A DNA stretch of 8,394 nucleotides from Candidatus Sigynarchaeota archaeon (GCA_030587505.1 JAUQYY010000249.1:1-8394); one strand, 5' to 3'. Positions 1 to 7,800 are shown, numbered from the stretch's first letter. Translations and numbers: made by a program. Notes: a model not told the origin generated them from the sequence alone.

Positions 1-788
1 GATCCCTCATGACTGGTGATTGTGTCGAGGGCTATCTTTATTGCGTCGTCTAATCCTTGCAACAGTTCTGGCGGAAACTTTTTGATGTTCAGAAAACTCT
101 TTCCAGTCGCGGGGTTGTCGCTCACAGCCATTATCGCCGCTGTCCTCATACCGTTTATTTTCCCGAGGGTGAAGACCGCTGAGCACTCCATGTCTATCCC
201 TATACACCCTTTTTCAGCGGCTTCTCTGCAAAGTTCGGGTGTTTCTCGAAACAGGGCGTCCGTAGTCCACACAGGACCCACATAGGCATCTCTTCCGTGC
301 TCCTTTGATTTTTGGATTAGTAGGCTTGTTAGTTCGGGGTTTGCGTCTATCCTCTCGCCTCCCATGTAGTGTCTGGTGGTTCCGTCGCCCTTGAAGGCTG
401 AATCCGCAATGATGATGCCGCCGATGTCGATGTGGTCTTTAAGACCACCCACAAAGTCCACTCTTATCGCAGTCTTCACATCCGCCCTGTGCAACGCCTC
501 GAGAACAACGGCAGCCGAGGGGCAGCCTATTCCGGTGGAAACCACAGAAACACTAAGAGAACCCACTTTTCCCAAATGGGTCCGACCCTTCTTCCTAGGC
601 TCTTTTACAAACCCCAGTATTCTCTCCTCGCACATCTGGGTTGCGGGGAGCAGCACCCTCTTTGCGATTGAGTTAGGACCGCAGCCGAGAAGCATGTGTA
701 CGATACGCGAATCCTGAGACAACAGACTCATCCCCATAGACTTTGGCAAAGTTTTAATACCGTATTTCAATTTTTTCAGGAGCCCCAT
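1..788 (-). CDS. Nucleoside phosphorylase (uridine/purine phosphorylase family), C-terminus cut by window edge
   Basis: The frame reads 262 codons from ATG at 788 to the left edge without a stop, so the gene is partial. Uridine phosphorylases are about 250 residues, so only a short tail is probably missing. Family NP-I motifs are visible in order: STGIGCPS (residues 84-91, phosphate/ribose region), ADSAFKGDGTTRHY (128-141), IDMECSAV (198-205, the ribose-binding Met-Glu pair) and SDNP (223-226, with the Asp that acts on the purine or pyrimidine base). Such enzymes cleave nucleosides with phosphate to base plus ribose-1-phosphate in the cytoplasm, for salvage. Substrate choice (uridine, purine nucleoside or methylthioadenosine) cannot be decided here. 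No Shine-Dalgarno site precedes ATG 788, so the start is uncertain and may be leaderless; ATGs at codons 18 and 20 are alternatives. The gene is 158 bp downstream of, and co-directional with, the membrane protein gene, with no obvious functional link. Confidence 0.85.
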   Translation of the reverse strand, partial: MGLLKKLKYGIKTLPKSMGMSLLSQDSRIVHMLLGCGPNSIAKRVLLPATQMCEERILGFVKEPRKKGRTHLGKVGSLSVSVVSTGIGCPSAAVVLEALHRADVKTAIRVDFVGGLKDHIDIGGIIIADSAFKGDGTTRHYMGGERIDANPELTSLLIQKSKEHGRDAYVGPVWTTDALFRETPELCREAAEKGCIGIDMECSAVFTLGKINGMRTAAIMAVSDNPATGKSFLNIKKFPPELLQGLDDAIKIALDTITSHEG

Positions 789-805
789 AGTTATAATACA
801 CCCAC

Positions 806-820
806 TAGTTAAAGATATTC
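806..820 (-). promoter_or_regulatory. Possible TATA-like promoter of the nucleoside phosphorylase gene
   Basis: On the - strand the stretch GAATATCTTTAACTA lies 18 to 32 bases before the proposed ATG at 788. This is where an archaeal TATA box would sit if the transcript were leaderless, which fits the absence of a ribosome-binding site. The match to a TATA consensus is weak. Confidence 0.25.
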
Positions 821-892
821 TTTGAGTAAATCAGAATCTTATTATTACCAAAAGGTGGAGGAAGGCCCTTAGCGGTTCTCTGCAGCCAGTTT

Positions 893-912
893 TAAAAATA
901 AAAGAAAAGGGA
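893..912 (-). terminator. T-rich terminator-like tract after the membrane protein gene
   Basis: About 35 to 55 bases beyond the stop codon of the membrane protein gene, the - strand reads as a T-run (CCCTTTTCTTTTATTTTT). Archaeal RNA polymerase commonly terminates at such oligo-T tracts without needing a hairpin. I see no strong stem before it. The rest of the 789-946 gap shows nothing else convincing. Confidence 0.4.
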
Positions 913-946
913 ATTAGAGGTTAGGCTTTGTTTAATCCCTGATTAT

Positions 947-1792
947 TCAGAGTAGCAGCAGCCACTTCAACTCGTTCCAGTAGTTGAAGACGAGGAACTG
1001 GTTCAGCAGTCGCTTGGCTTCAGAGGGCTGGGGCCATGGACCAACAAAGGCAGCGTAGAGCGGATCGGTCATCAACCCGTAGAGGAGTATACCCGCCAGG
1101 AGTAGGATCACCGAGATGATTACGAAGAGGACAAACGGTGACTCTTTCATGGAGACCCTGCCCCTCATAGCCAGGGGGAACACAATCAGTACCAGCACCA
1201 AAAGCACAATCGACTGAGGAACAAACTGCCCCTCAATGACTGCTTGAACCATCAGAAAACTAATGATGCCCGCTGCGACGATGATTGCTGCGTAGTCAAC
1301 CTTCTCGAGGGGCTCGTGCTCTCCGGTCCAAATCTCCAGAACCATGCCAGAAACCAAGAGAAGGAAGAAGCCCGTGTAAACCAGTTGGTGTCCAAGCATC
1401 TCGTCGAGGTAGTATATCTTGGGGTAAATTGTCCAGAAGTACAGCTGCGCCGGAACGTTGCTCAGCGGAAACACTAAGGACGCAAGATAGATGAAGGGTA
1501 TGTTTTCCGCTATAAGCACCTCTATGCTGTTCGCTGTCCAGTGCATTCCGTGGCCCTCGAAGAAAATGAAAAAGGATAACACCATAAACGCTTGGAGCAC
1601 GAGCATCCGCTTACCCGAAACATCGGCACCCTCGGAGGCTATAACCTTGTAGAAGACCATTGCGGACAAAGCGATGAAGGGAGCCTGTACGGCCAAGTCC
1701 CACCAGCCGCCCAGGTGAAGAACCTCAGGCAGGAAGTAAACTAGGAAGAACAAGATTGAGAACACGAGTATGGTTTTCGCCAGCCTATTCAC
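947..1792 (-). CDS. Polytopic membrane protein of unknown function
   Basis: 281 residues, starting at GTG 1792 with a Shine-Dalgarno GGAGGA at 1801-1806, eight bases upstream, and ending in TGA. I count about eight hydrophobic segments, roughly at residues 5-25, 31-52, 62-79, 97-119, 136-155, 168-187, 194-209 and 219-241. No signal peptide is separable from the first segment. Polar residues stand out near membrane borders: E79-G-H81-G-M-H84-W85 after segment 3 and D130-E131...H135 before segment 5. Paired His and acidic residues could bind a metal or haem, but I do not recognise the family and assign no function. It is transcribed divergently from the Hdr operon across a 355-bp gap and alone, so it may share regulation with the operon; a role as a membrane partner of the Hdr complex would be speculation. 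Confidence 0.8.
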   Translation of the reverse strand: MNRLAKTILVFSILFFLVYFLPEVLHLGGWWDLAVQAPFIALSAMVFYKVIASEGADVSGKRMLVLQAFMVLSFFIFFEGHGMHWTANSIEVLIAENIPFIYLASLVFPLSNVPAQLYFWTIYPKIYYLDEMLGHQLVYTGFFLLLVSGMVLEIWTGEHEPLEKVDYAAIIVAAGIISFLMVQAVIEGQFVPQSIVLLVLVLIVFPLAMRGRVSMKESPFVLFVIISVILLLAGILLYGLMTDPLYAAFVGPWPQPSEAKRLLNQFLVFNYWNELKWLLLL

Positions 1793-1824
1793 TCTTGTAG
1801 TCCTCCAAAAACCCCGTTGTACAG

Positions 1825-1835
1825 TTTAAAATAAG
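1825..1835 (-). promoter_or_regulatory. Possible TATA box for the membrane protein gene
   Basis: On the - strand CTTATTTTAAA lies 33 to 43 bases before the GTG start. A start of transcription about 25 bases downstream would leave a very short leader that just includes the GGAGGA ribosome-binding site. A second TATA-like stretch (GAATATAC, near 1866-1873) would give a leader of about 50 bases and is an equally possible promoter. Confidence 0.3.
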
Positions 1836-1904
1836 ACGGATACTAAACTAATAAGATTTACGCTAGTATATTCATCCAGAACCTAAAAAATAGAGAGCCA
1901 ACAA

Positions 1905-1914
1905 ACTCTAGAGT
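1905..1914. repeat. 10-bp perfect palindrome ACTCTAGAGT
   Basis: ACTCTAGAGT is its own reverse complement and lies in the divergent intergenic region, about 113 bp from the membrane gene start and about 90 bp upstream of the proposed operon TATA box. A dimeric regulator could bind it, but one copy alone is weak evidence. Confidence 0.3.
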
Positions 1915-1938
1915 GGAGAAGTCCCCATCAAAAGTTCG

Positions 1939-1988
1939 AACAGGTTTCCTTCTTCGCATCATCCTAAGACCTGTTTCTCGAAAACAGG
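1939..1988. promoter_or_regulatory. Cluster of three AACAGG half-sites, candidate operator
   Basis: AACAGG occurs at 1939-1944 (+), as CCTGTT at 1970-1975 (-) and again at 1983-1988 (+). The second and third copies make a 7-bp inverted repeat (1970-1976 with 1982-1988, 5-base spacer). The first and second make another 7-bp pair (1939-1945 with 1969-1975), extended by TTCGA/TCGAA on either side. The cluster ends about 15 bp before the proposed operon TATA box, a typical place for an archaeal activator or repressor site. If transcribed, the same repeats could form alternative hairpins. Confidence 0.35.
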
Positions 1989-2002
1989 AGGCGATTCATG
2001 GT

Positions 2003-2013
2003 AAATTTTATTA
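2003..2013 (+). promoter_or_regulatory. Probable TATA box of the Hdr operon
   Basis: AAATTTTATTA is the most TATA-like stretch upstream of hdrC. With the usual archaeal spacing of about 26 bases, transcription would begin near 2034-2037, at the base of the long hairpin described at 2037-2090, leaving a leader of about 110 nt before the hdrC start. Confidence 0.4.
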
Positions 2014-2036
2014 GAGAACAGACTTGTTAAATCTCT

Positions 2037-2090
2037 GGATTCCAAACCCTACGCCCCCGCGTTGGGGTGTACGGTTACCCTTGGCGATCC
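2037..2090 (+). promoter_or_regulatory. Long imperfect hairpin in the 5' leader of the Hdr operon
   Basis: The RNA can pair GGAT 2037-2040 with ATCC 2087-2090, CCA 2042-2044 with TGG 2082-2084, AACC 2045-2048 with GGTT 2073-2076, and TACGCCCC 2050-2057 with GGGGTGTA 2064-2071 (one G-U pair), closing a six-base loop. One C-C mismatch (2049/2072) and a five-base bulge interrupt it. A competing hairpin uses GGCGA 2083-2087 with TCGCC further down, near 2098-2103. Its role is unknown: mRNA end protection, a ligand or protein-binding leader, or a small RNA are all possible. It matches no riboswitch class I know. Confidence 0.4.
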
Positions 2091-2147
2091 AAAGGAACTT
2101 CGCCTCCTCGGCAAAGTTTCCTAAGTTTAAGGAGGAAAACCGGAACC

Positions 2148-2729
2148 ATGGCAAGCGCCAGCCCAGAAAGTGAAAACACCATCAAAGGCGGCAAAGTAAA
2201 TCTTAACCAAGTGGACCGAAACTTCGTAAAAGAGCTGGAGAAAACACCCGGAGGAGAGGATCTGAGACTGTGCTACCAGTGTGGGGTCTGCATCTCAAGC
2301 TGCCCGGTCTCGCGGTTTCTCAGCGGGTACAAACCCGCCCAGATTGTCAGGATGGCCGTCTACGGACTTAAGGATGAACTGTTCGCCAGCAAAAACATCT
2401 GGCTCTGCAGCACATGTTACGCGTGCCTCGAACGGTGCCCCGAGGGGGTAAAACCCGCAGACATCATCAGAGCCATCGCCAACCTCGCCTTCCGGGAGGG
2501 AATAATACACATCGCCTTCAAGGAAGCTGCCACAACAATCCTGAACACCGGAAGAATGTTTGAAGTACCCGAGATAAGGAAGAAGAAGAGAGAAAAGGTG
2601 GGTTTACCGAAGCTTCCAGAAGTCGACGTTGAGGAGGTCAAAAAGCTTCTCAAAAGCACCGGTTTGGAAGAACGCTTATCAAACGCTAGAAAGGTTTTAG
2701 GAAGCTCCGAACCGAAAAAGGGCGAATAG
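2148..2729 (+). CDS. hdrC: Heterodisulfide reductase subunit C-like protein (HdrC), two [4Fe-4S] clusters
   Basis: 193 residues from ATG 2148, chosen because GGAGG at 2131-2135 sits 12 bases upstream and because homology-bearing sequence begins well after it. An upstream GTG at 2067 is in frame but lies inside the leader hairpin and has no ribosome-binding site. Two ferredoxin motifs are intact: C42-x2-C45-x2-C48-x3-C52-P and C87-x2-C90-x2-C93-x3-C97-P, spaced as in HdrC. Known HdrC subunits relay electrons from HdrA to HdrB in soluble cytoplasmic complexes. The C-terminal part (from about residue 125) is charged and helical, with a Lys/Glu-rich stretch. It is the first gene of the operon and its stop (TAG) is 33 bp before hdrB. 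No membrane segment is present, so it is not the HdrE/HdrD membrane type. Confidence 0.93.
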   Translation: MASASPESENTIKGGKVNLNQVDRNFVKELEKTPGGEDLRLCYQCGVCISSCPVSRFLSGYKPAQIVRMAVYGLKDELFASKNIWLCSTCYACLERCPEGVKPADIIRAIANLAFREGIIHIAFKEAATTILNTGRMFEVPEIRKKKREKVGLPKLPEVDVEEVKKLLKSTGLEERLSNARKVLGSSEPKKGE

Positions 2730-2762
2730 CAACCTTAAAAATGTTAGGCCGAGGTTGAAGGA

Positions 2763-3638
2763 ATGAAGTACGCTTTTTTCCCAGGATGTTTATCACCCTC
2801 ACGAATACCTAGCTATGAGCTTGCAACAAGAAGAGTCGCGGAAAAACTGGGCATAGAGCTCGTCGACCTTGAGGGAGCTAACTGCTGCGGCTACTACCTA
2901 ATGGCCATAGACCACCTCTCCGCCATGGCACTCGGCGTGAGAGACCTCTCACTCGCGGAAAGCCTGGGACTAAACATTCTAACCATCTGTACCGGCTGCT
3001 TCAGCACCCTAACAGAAGTGAACAACATCTACAAAGAAAACGAAGAAGAGAGGAAACAGGTAAGCAGGCTCCTGAAAGAAATCGGAAGAGAATACAAGGG
3101 AAACGTGGAAGTCAAACACCTGGCCAAAGTGCTCCTCGAAGACGTCGGACTGGAGAAAATCAAGGAAAGCGTAACACACCCGCTCGAAGGGCTGAAAGTG
3201 GCAATTCACCCAGGCTGCCACCTAGTTAGACCCTCAGAACACCTCCACTTCGGCAACCCCGAAGACCCAGACGTGCTAAGAGACCTAGTAAGGGCGACCG
3301 GCGCTGAGGTAGTAGAGTACCCCGACGAAATGGCCTGCTGCGGCTTCGTCATATTCGGCGTCGACAGGGAAGCCTCACTAAGAATAGCAGGCGAAAAGCT
3401 GAGATCCATAAAATCCTCGGAAGCCGACATAATAGTCACCTTCTGCGGTTTCTGCACCCTGATGTTCGACAGAAACCAGCCGATAGTTGAAAGGTTTCTC
3501 GGCGAAAAGTACGGCATCCCAGTCCTGCTCTACCCGCAGCTACTGGGCCTAGCTATGGGTCTAAAACCAGAGGAAGTCGGAATCGATGAAAATAGGGTGA
3601 AACCCAAAGTCGTGTTAGAAATGTTGAAGGAGGAATAA
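2763..3638 (+). CDS. hdrB: Heterodisulfide reductase subunit B-like protein (HdrB), two CCG domains
   Basis: 291 residues, the usual HdrB length. ATG 2763 follows GAGGTT at 2751-2756. Two cysteine-rich CCG domains are complete: C9, C41-C42-G, C76-x2-C79, and C152, C192-C193-G, C228-x2-C231. In structurally characterised HdrB these ten cysteines hold two noncubane [4Fe-4S] clusters that reduce a disulfide such as CoM-S-S-CoB. All ten are present, so the protein should be catalytically competent, though the natural substrate may be another disulfide if the host is not a methanogen or alkane oxidiser. The gene lies between hdrC and the HdrD-like gene; its last codons carry the next gene's ribosome-binding site, implying tight co-translation. 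Confidence 0.94.
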   Translation: MKYAFFPGCLSPSRIPSYELATRRVAEKLGIELVDLEGANCCGYYLMAIDHLSAMALGVRDLSLAESLGLNILTICTGCFSTLTEVNNIYKENEEERKQVSRLLKEIGREYKGNVEVKHLAKVLLEDVGLEKIKESVTHPLEGLKVAIHPGCHLVRPSEHLHFGNPEDPDVLRDLVRATGAEVVEYPDEMACCGFVIFGVDREASLRIAGEKLRSIKSSEADIIVTFCGFCTLMFDRNQPIVERFLGEKYGIPVLLYPQLLGLAMGLKPEEVGIDENRVKPKVVLEMLKEE

Positions 3639-3641
3639 TAA

Positions 3642-4838
3642 ATGACCTCAGCCTCAGAATCCTCAATAGCGGACATTGTAAAGTACTGTTACCAATGCGG
3701 CCGAAGCGTCTGAGCCCGGCGGTTCACACGCGGCCAGTGCGTTGGTATCTGCCCCGTAAGCGCACTGAAGAATTTTAATCCAAGACTCATGATCCACGAA
3801 CTACTCCTAAACGGCCCCGAATGCATAGTCAAAAGTGAAGACATCTGGAGCTGCCTCACCTGCGACCAGTGCTCAGCAATATGTCCGATGGGAATTGAGT
3901 TTTCACGCTTCGTTAGGGACGCGAGGATTGAAAGTGCCAAGAGGGGAGTGCGCGGCTACGAGGCGCACATGGGCATCCTCTCATCGATAGCAAGACTCAT
4001 GGCTGATTCTAGCTTGACTCCGAACATTCTCGGGGACTGGTTTCCCTCAAAGCTCAAGATTCAGGACAAGGGTGAGTACGCCTACTTTGTGGGATGCCTA
4101 CCCATCTTTGACCAGGTTTTTGGAGACTATGGTGTGAAGCCCTCGGACACCGCCGTGGCGGCGGTTGCTATCCTGAACGAACTCGGCATAACACCGGCGG
4201 TGGTTAAAGATGGAAAGTGCTGCGGGCACGACCGACTATGGTCAGGGGACGTTGACACCTTCATGAAGCTGGCGGAGTATAATATTGAAGCCATCGACCG
4301 AACGGGGGCGTCGACACTTATCACAACGTGCGCCGAGTGCTACAGAACACTCAAGCTGGACTACCCCGAGTACTTCGGCAAACTGCCCTTCGAAGTAGTG
4401 CACATGTCCGAGTTTTTGGCTGACCAGATAAACAAAGGCAATTTGGACTATCCCGTAACAGAGGAGAAGAGAGTCACGTACCACGACCCGTGTCGTCTCG
4501 GAAGACAGGCAAAAGTGTTCGACGCTCCAAGAACAGTCATAAAGAGTGTACCCGAACTGGATTTCGTTGAGATGGAGAGGAGCAGAGAGTATTCCCTGTG
4601 CTGCGGAGTAAGCTGCTTCCTTTCGTGCAACGATTACGCAAAGGCGATAAGAGTGGACAGGATGAACGAGGCTGAAAGCACGGGTGCGGATGTCCTCGTC
4701 ACCACCTGTCCCAAGTGTCAGATTCACTTCAACTGCCTGAAAACCGAGGTGCAGTTCTCCGACTCCAAGACAAAAAGGTACGATTTTGAGGTTACCGACC
4801 TTACTGTTCTAATAGCCAAGGCTCTCAAACTGATTTAG
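3642..4838 (+). CDS. hdrD: HdrD-like HdrC-HdrB fusion, coding sequence interrupted by a BHB intron: join(3642..3704,3738..4838)
   Basis: ATG 3642 follows GGAGG 3629-3633 at eight bases and lies three bases after the hdrB stop. Read directly, the frame stops at TGA 3711-3713 after 23 codons. Removing 3705-3737 gives a 387-residue protein. Its HdrC part has C16-x2-C19-x2-C22-x3-C26-P and C60-x2-C63-x2-C66-x3-C70-P. Its HdrB part has two full CCG domains: C141, C182-C183-G, C219-x2-C222, and C273, C309-C310-G, C345-x2-C348. This is the HdrD architecture at about the expected length (around 400). HdrD proteins reduce disulfides with noncubane clusters; here the neighbours are soluble HdrA, B and C, not the membrane cytochrome HdrE, so a soluble second catalytic head is likely. 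Starting at ATG 3789 instead would lose the first cluster and has no ribosome-binding site. Confidence 0.88.
3690..3747 (+). other. Bulge-helix-bulge (hBHBh') RNA splice motif spanning the intron
   Basis: Outer helix: TACCAATGC 3690-3698 pairs with GCGTTGGTA 3739-3747, nine pairs with one G-U. Then the 3'-strand bulge AGT 3736-3738; central helix GGCC 3699-3702 with GGCC 3732-3735; 5'-strand bulge GAA 3703-3705; inner helix GCGT 3706-3709 with ACGC 3728-3731; a C-C mismatch (3710/3727); TGAGCC 3711-3716 with GGTTCA 3721-3726; and loop CGGC. Two three-base bulges on opposite strands separated by four pairs, in this order, is the canonical substrate of archaeal tRNA splicing endonuclease. The pairing was worked out by hand. 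Confidence 0.88.
3705..3737 (+). other. 33-nt archaeal intron within the HdrD-like coding sequence
   Basis: Cleavage after the second base of each BHB bulge falls at 3704|3705 and 3737|3738. The removed piece is 33 nt (11 codons), phase 0, contains the only in-frame stop (TGA 3711-3713), and lies exactly between the second and third cysteines of the first [4Fe-4S] motif. The joined codons CGA and TGC read Arg-Cys and restore C-x2-C-x2-C-x3-C-P. The hexamer GCGGCC at 3697-3702 and 3730-3735 is a direct repeat spaced by 33 nt, partly a consequence of the self-complementary central helix. Confidence 0.85.
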
Positions 4839-4849
4839 AGGTGTCGCAT

Positions 4850-7800
4850 ATGGAGAAGAATGACGAGGAAATCGTGGGTTCCGTACTGGTTATCGGCGGA
4901 GGAATCGCTGGGATTCAAGCGTCCCTCGACCTAACCGAGCTGGGCTACAAGGTTTACCTCGTGGAGAAAAGCCCCAGCATCGGAGGGAGAATGGCCCAGC
5001 TAGACAAGACGTTTCCAACCAACGACTGCTCACTCTGCATCCTCGCCCCCAAGATGGTTGAGGTTGGACGGAACCCAAACATCGAACTGCTCACATACTC
5101 CGAGGTGAAAAGCGTATCCGGAAAGGCGGGAAACTTCAAGGTGCAGGTTCTACGCAAACCCCGCTACGTCGACGAAACCAAGTGCAAAGCGTGTGGAACC
5201 TGCAGCGAAAAGTGCCCAAGAAAGGTAAAAGACGAGTACAACATGGGGCTAGGGCAAACAAAAGCAATATATACCCCCTTCGCCCAAGCCGTCCCAAACA
5301 CATACCTCATAAACCCCGACGAGTGCATCTACTTCCAGCGGGGAAAGTGTCGCACGTGCGAAAAGTTCTGCCCAGCGGGTGCCATAGACTTTGAGCAGAA
5401 AGAAAGAATAGAAGAAATAAATGTGGGAGCCATCATCGTGGCAACAGGATTCGACCAGTTCGACCTCACCCAGAAGCCGGAGTACGGGTACGGAAGATAT
5501 CCGAACGTCATCTCAGCCCTAGAATTCGAGAGGCTAATGTGCGCATCCGGACCAACGGGAGGACACATAGTAAGACCCTCAGACCACGAACCCCCAGAGA
5601 AAATCGCCTGGATCCAGTGCGTGGGCTCCCGAGACACCAAGGTGAAACCCTACTGCAGCAGCGTGTGCTGCATGTACGCCACAAAAGAAGCCATCATAAC
5701 AAAGGAGCACGACCCCAACGCGGAGTGCCACATCTTCTACATCGACATGAGAGCGTTTGGGAAGGGTTTTCAGGACTTCGTAAACCGGGCGAAGGAAGAA
5801 TACAACGTCAAGTACACCCGCGGCAAGGTTTCCCACATCACAGAGGACCCCAAAACAAAGAACCTAAAGCTCCGCTACGAAGACATGGAAAAAATGCAGT
5901 TCGGAGAAATGGAAGTCGGGCTAGTCGTCCTCTCACCAGCACTCATACCCTCGGAAGGAACCAAAGAACTGGCAGAAATACTCGGAATAAACATAGATAG
6001 CCACTGCTTCATAAAAGAAAAGGACGAATACGCCCAGGTCGAAACCAACGTTCCGGGAATCTACATGTGCGGATACGTGCAGGGACCCAAAGACATACCA
6101 GAATCAGTGGCCCAAGCAAGCGCAGCGGCGGCCAAAGCGTCGGAGCTCCTCGCGCCGGCCAGAGGAACACTAATAAAAACGGAGAAAAAGGTGCCAGAGA
6201 AGAAAATAAGCGAAGAGCCCCGAATAGGAGTCATGATCTGCCACTGCGGAACCAACATTGGAGGATTTCTCGACTGCAAAGAGGTCGCAGAGTACGCCAA
6301 AACACTCCCAGGAGTAGTCTACGCAGAGGACAACATGTACACGTGCTCCAGCGACACCCAAGAAAAAATAAAACAGCTAATAGCGGAATACGACCTCAAC
6401 AGATTCGTCGTAGCCTCATGCACTCCCAGAACACACGAACCACTCTTCATGAAAACCTGTGAAGAAGCAGGACTAAACCCCTTCCTCTTCGAAATGGCAA
6501 ACATAAGAGACCAGTGCAGCTGGGTCCACATGCACGAATACGAAAAAGCAACACAGAAAGCCAAAGACCTAGTCAGAATGGCGGTCGAAAAAGCCAGAAG
6601 ACTCAAACCAATATACCGACAAACCGTAGAAGTCGAAAGATCAGCACTCGTCATAGGCGGCGGCATCGCAGGCATGACCGCAGCACTAAGCATAGCCAAA
6701 CAAGGATACCCAGTCCACCTCATCGAGAAGGAGAAAGAGCTGGGCGGCAAGCTCAGAAGCCTGGGCAAGCTCTTCCTATCGGGAAAAGACGCCCAGGAAC
6801 TCATCCAGGAGAAACTGGAAGAAATAAACAAGAATGAGAACATAACCGTCTACACGGGCGTAACCCTCAAGAACATAGAAGGATACATCGGAAACTTCAA
6901 AGCCACAATCGAAAACGAAGAGGGAACAAAAGACATCAACATAGGCGTTATAGTGGTAGCCGTGGGAGCCGAATCGTTCAAACCCGTCGGAATGTACAAC
7001 TACGAAAAAAGCGACAGAATAATAACCGGACTAGAGTTCGAAGAAGCAATGAAAGCGGGAAACCTCGACCCCGGAAAAAACATCGTCTTCATCCAGTGCG
7101 TAGGAGCAAGAGAAAAAGAAGGAAAAAGAACATACTGCTCAAGAGTCTGCTGCTCCACCTCCATTAAGCAGGCGCTAACACTCAAGGAAGCAGACCCCGA
7201 GAGGAACATATTCATACTCTACAGAGACATCGTCACACCAGGAAAAGAGTACGAAGACTTCTACCGCAAAGCATTGAGAGAAGGCGTACTATTCATACGC
7301 TACTCAGAAGACCAGAAACCCGAAGTCAAACTGTCAAAAGACGGCAAACCAGTCGTCGAAGCCTACGACCCCCTCCTGCAAAGAAACGTAGAAATAGACG
7401 CAGACCTCGTCGTCCTAGCCACACCACTCGTACCATCCCCAGACAACGAAAAACTAGCCCCAATGCTAAAAGTACCCCTAAACCAGAACGGGTTCTTCCT
7501 GGAAGCCCACGTAAAACTCAGACCACTCGACTTCGCAACAGACGGAATATTCCTCTGCGGAACCGCGAGCACACCATCCACCATACCAGAAGCAATAGAC
7601 CAAGCAGAAGGAGCAGCATCAAGAGCCACAACAATCCTAGCCAAAGGCAAAATCGAAACAGTAGGCATAACATCAGAAGTCAACGAAGAACTCTGCATCG
7701 GCTGCGGGCGATGCGCAGAAGTCTGCCCATACAACGCCATACAGATGGTAACCTGCGAGGAACAACTGGGAGAAGTCAAAATAGTAACCAGAAAAGCCCG

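Noticed and set aside
376..717. + strand open frame of 113 codons opposite the nucleoside phosphorylase.
   Set aside because: The - strand frame carries clear enzyme motifs across the same bases, so this is an antisense shadow.
1931..1990. TTCGAA-containing stretch as a tRNA T-arm.
   Set aside because: No acceptor, D or anticodon arm can be built around it; the bases are better explained as inverted AACAGG repeats.
1998..2030. Ten-codon leader peptide MVNFIREQTC with AGGAGG at 1986-1991.
   Set aside because: The spacing is good, but the peptide overlaps the best TATA candidate and would lie upstream of the predicted transcript start; AGGAGG is also part of the AACAGG repeat. It would revive only if transcription starts before 1985.
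2067..2147. N-terminal extension of hdrC from GTG 2067.
   Set aside because: It lies inside the leader hairpin, has no ribosome-binding site, and its predicted residues look unlike an HdrC N-terminus.
3711..3713. TGA as a selenocysteine codon in the HdrD-like protein.
   Set aside because: Hdr-related selenoproteins exist in archaea, but there Sec replaces a cluster cysteine. Here the TGA lies in an extra 11-codon insert and matches no cysteine position, while excision restores a perfect motif and a full BHB fold is present. I did not find an archaeal SECIS element, although its usual place would be a 3' UTR that I could only inspect by eye.
3642..4838. Pseudogene with a premature stop.
   Set aside because: All 18 expected cluster cysteines and the ribosome-binding site are intact, and a 33-nt in-frame insert with BHB geometry is not how decay normally looks.
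3789..4838. HdrD-like protein starting at ATG 3789 after the TGA.
   Set aside because: No ribosome-binding site precedes it, and it would lose the whole first [4Fe-4S] motif that lies just upstream in the same frame.
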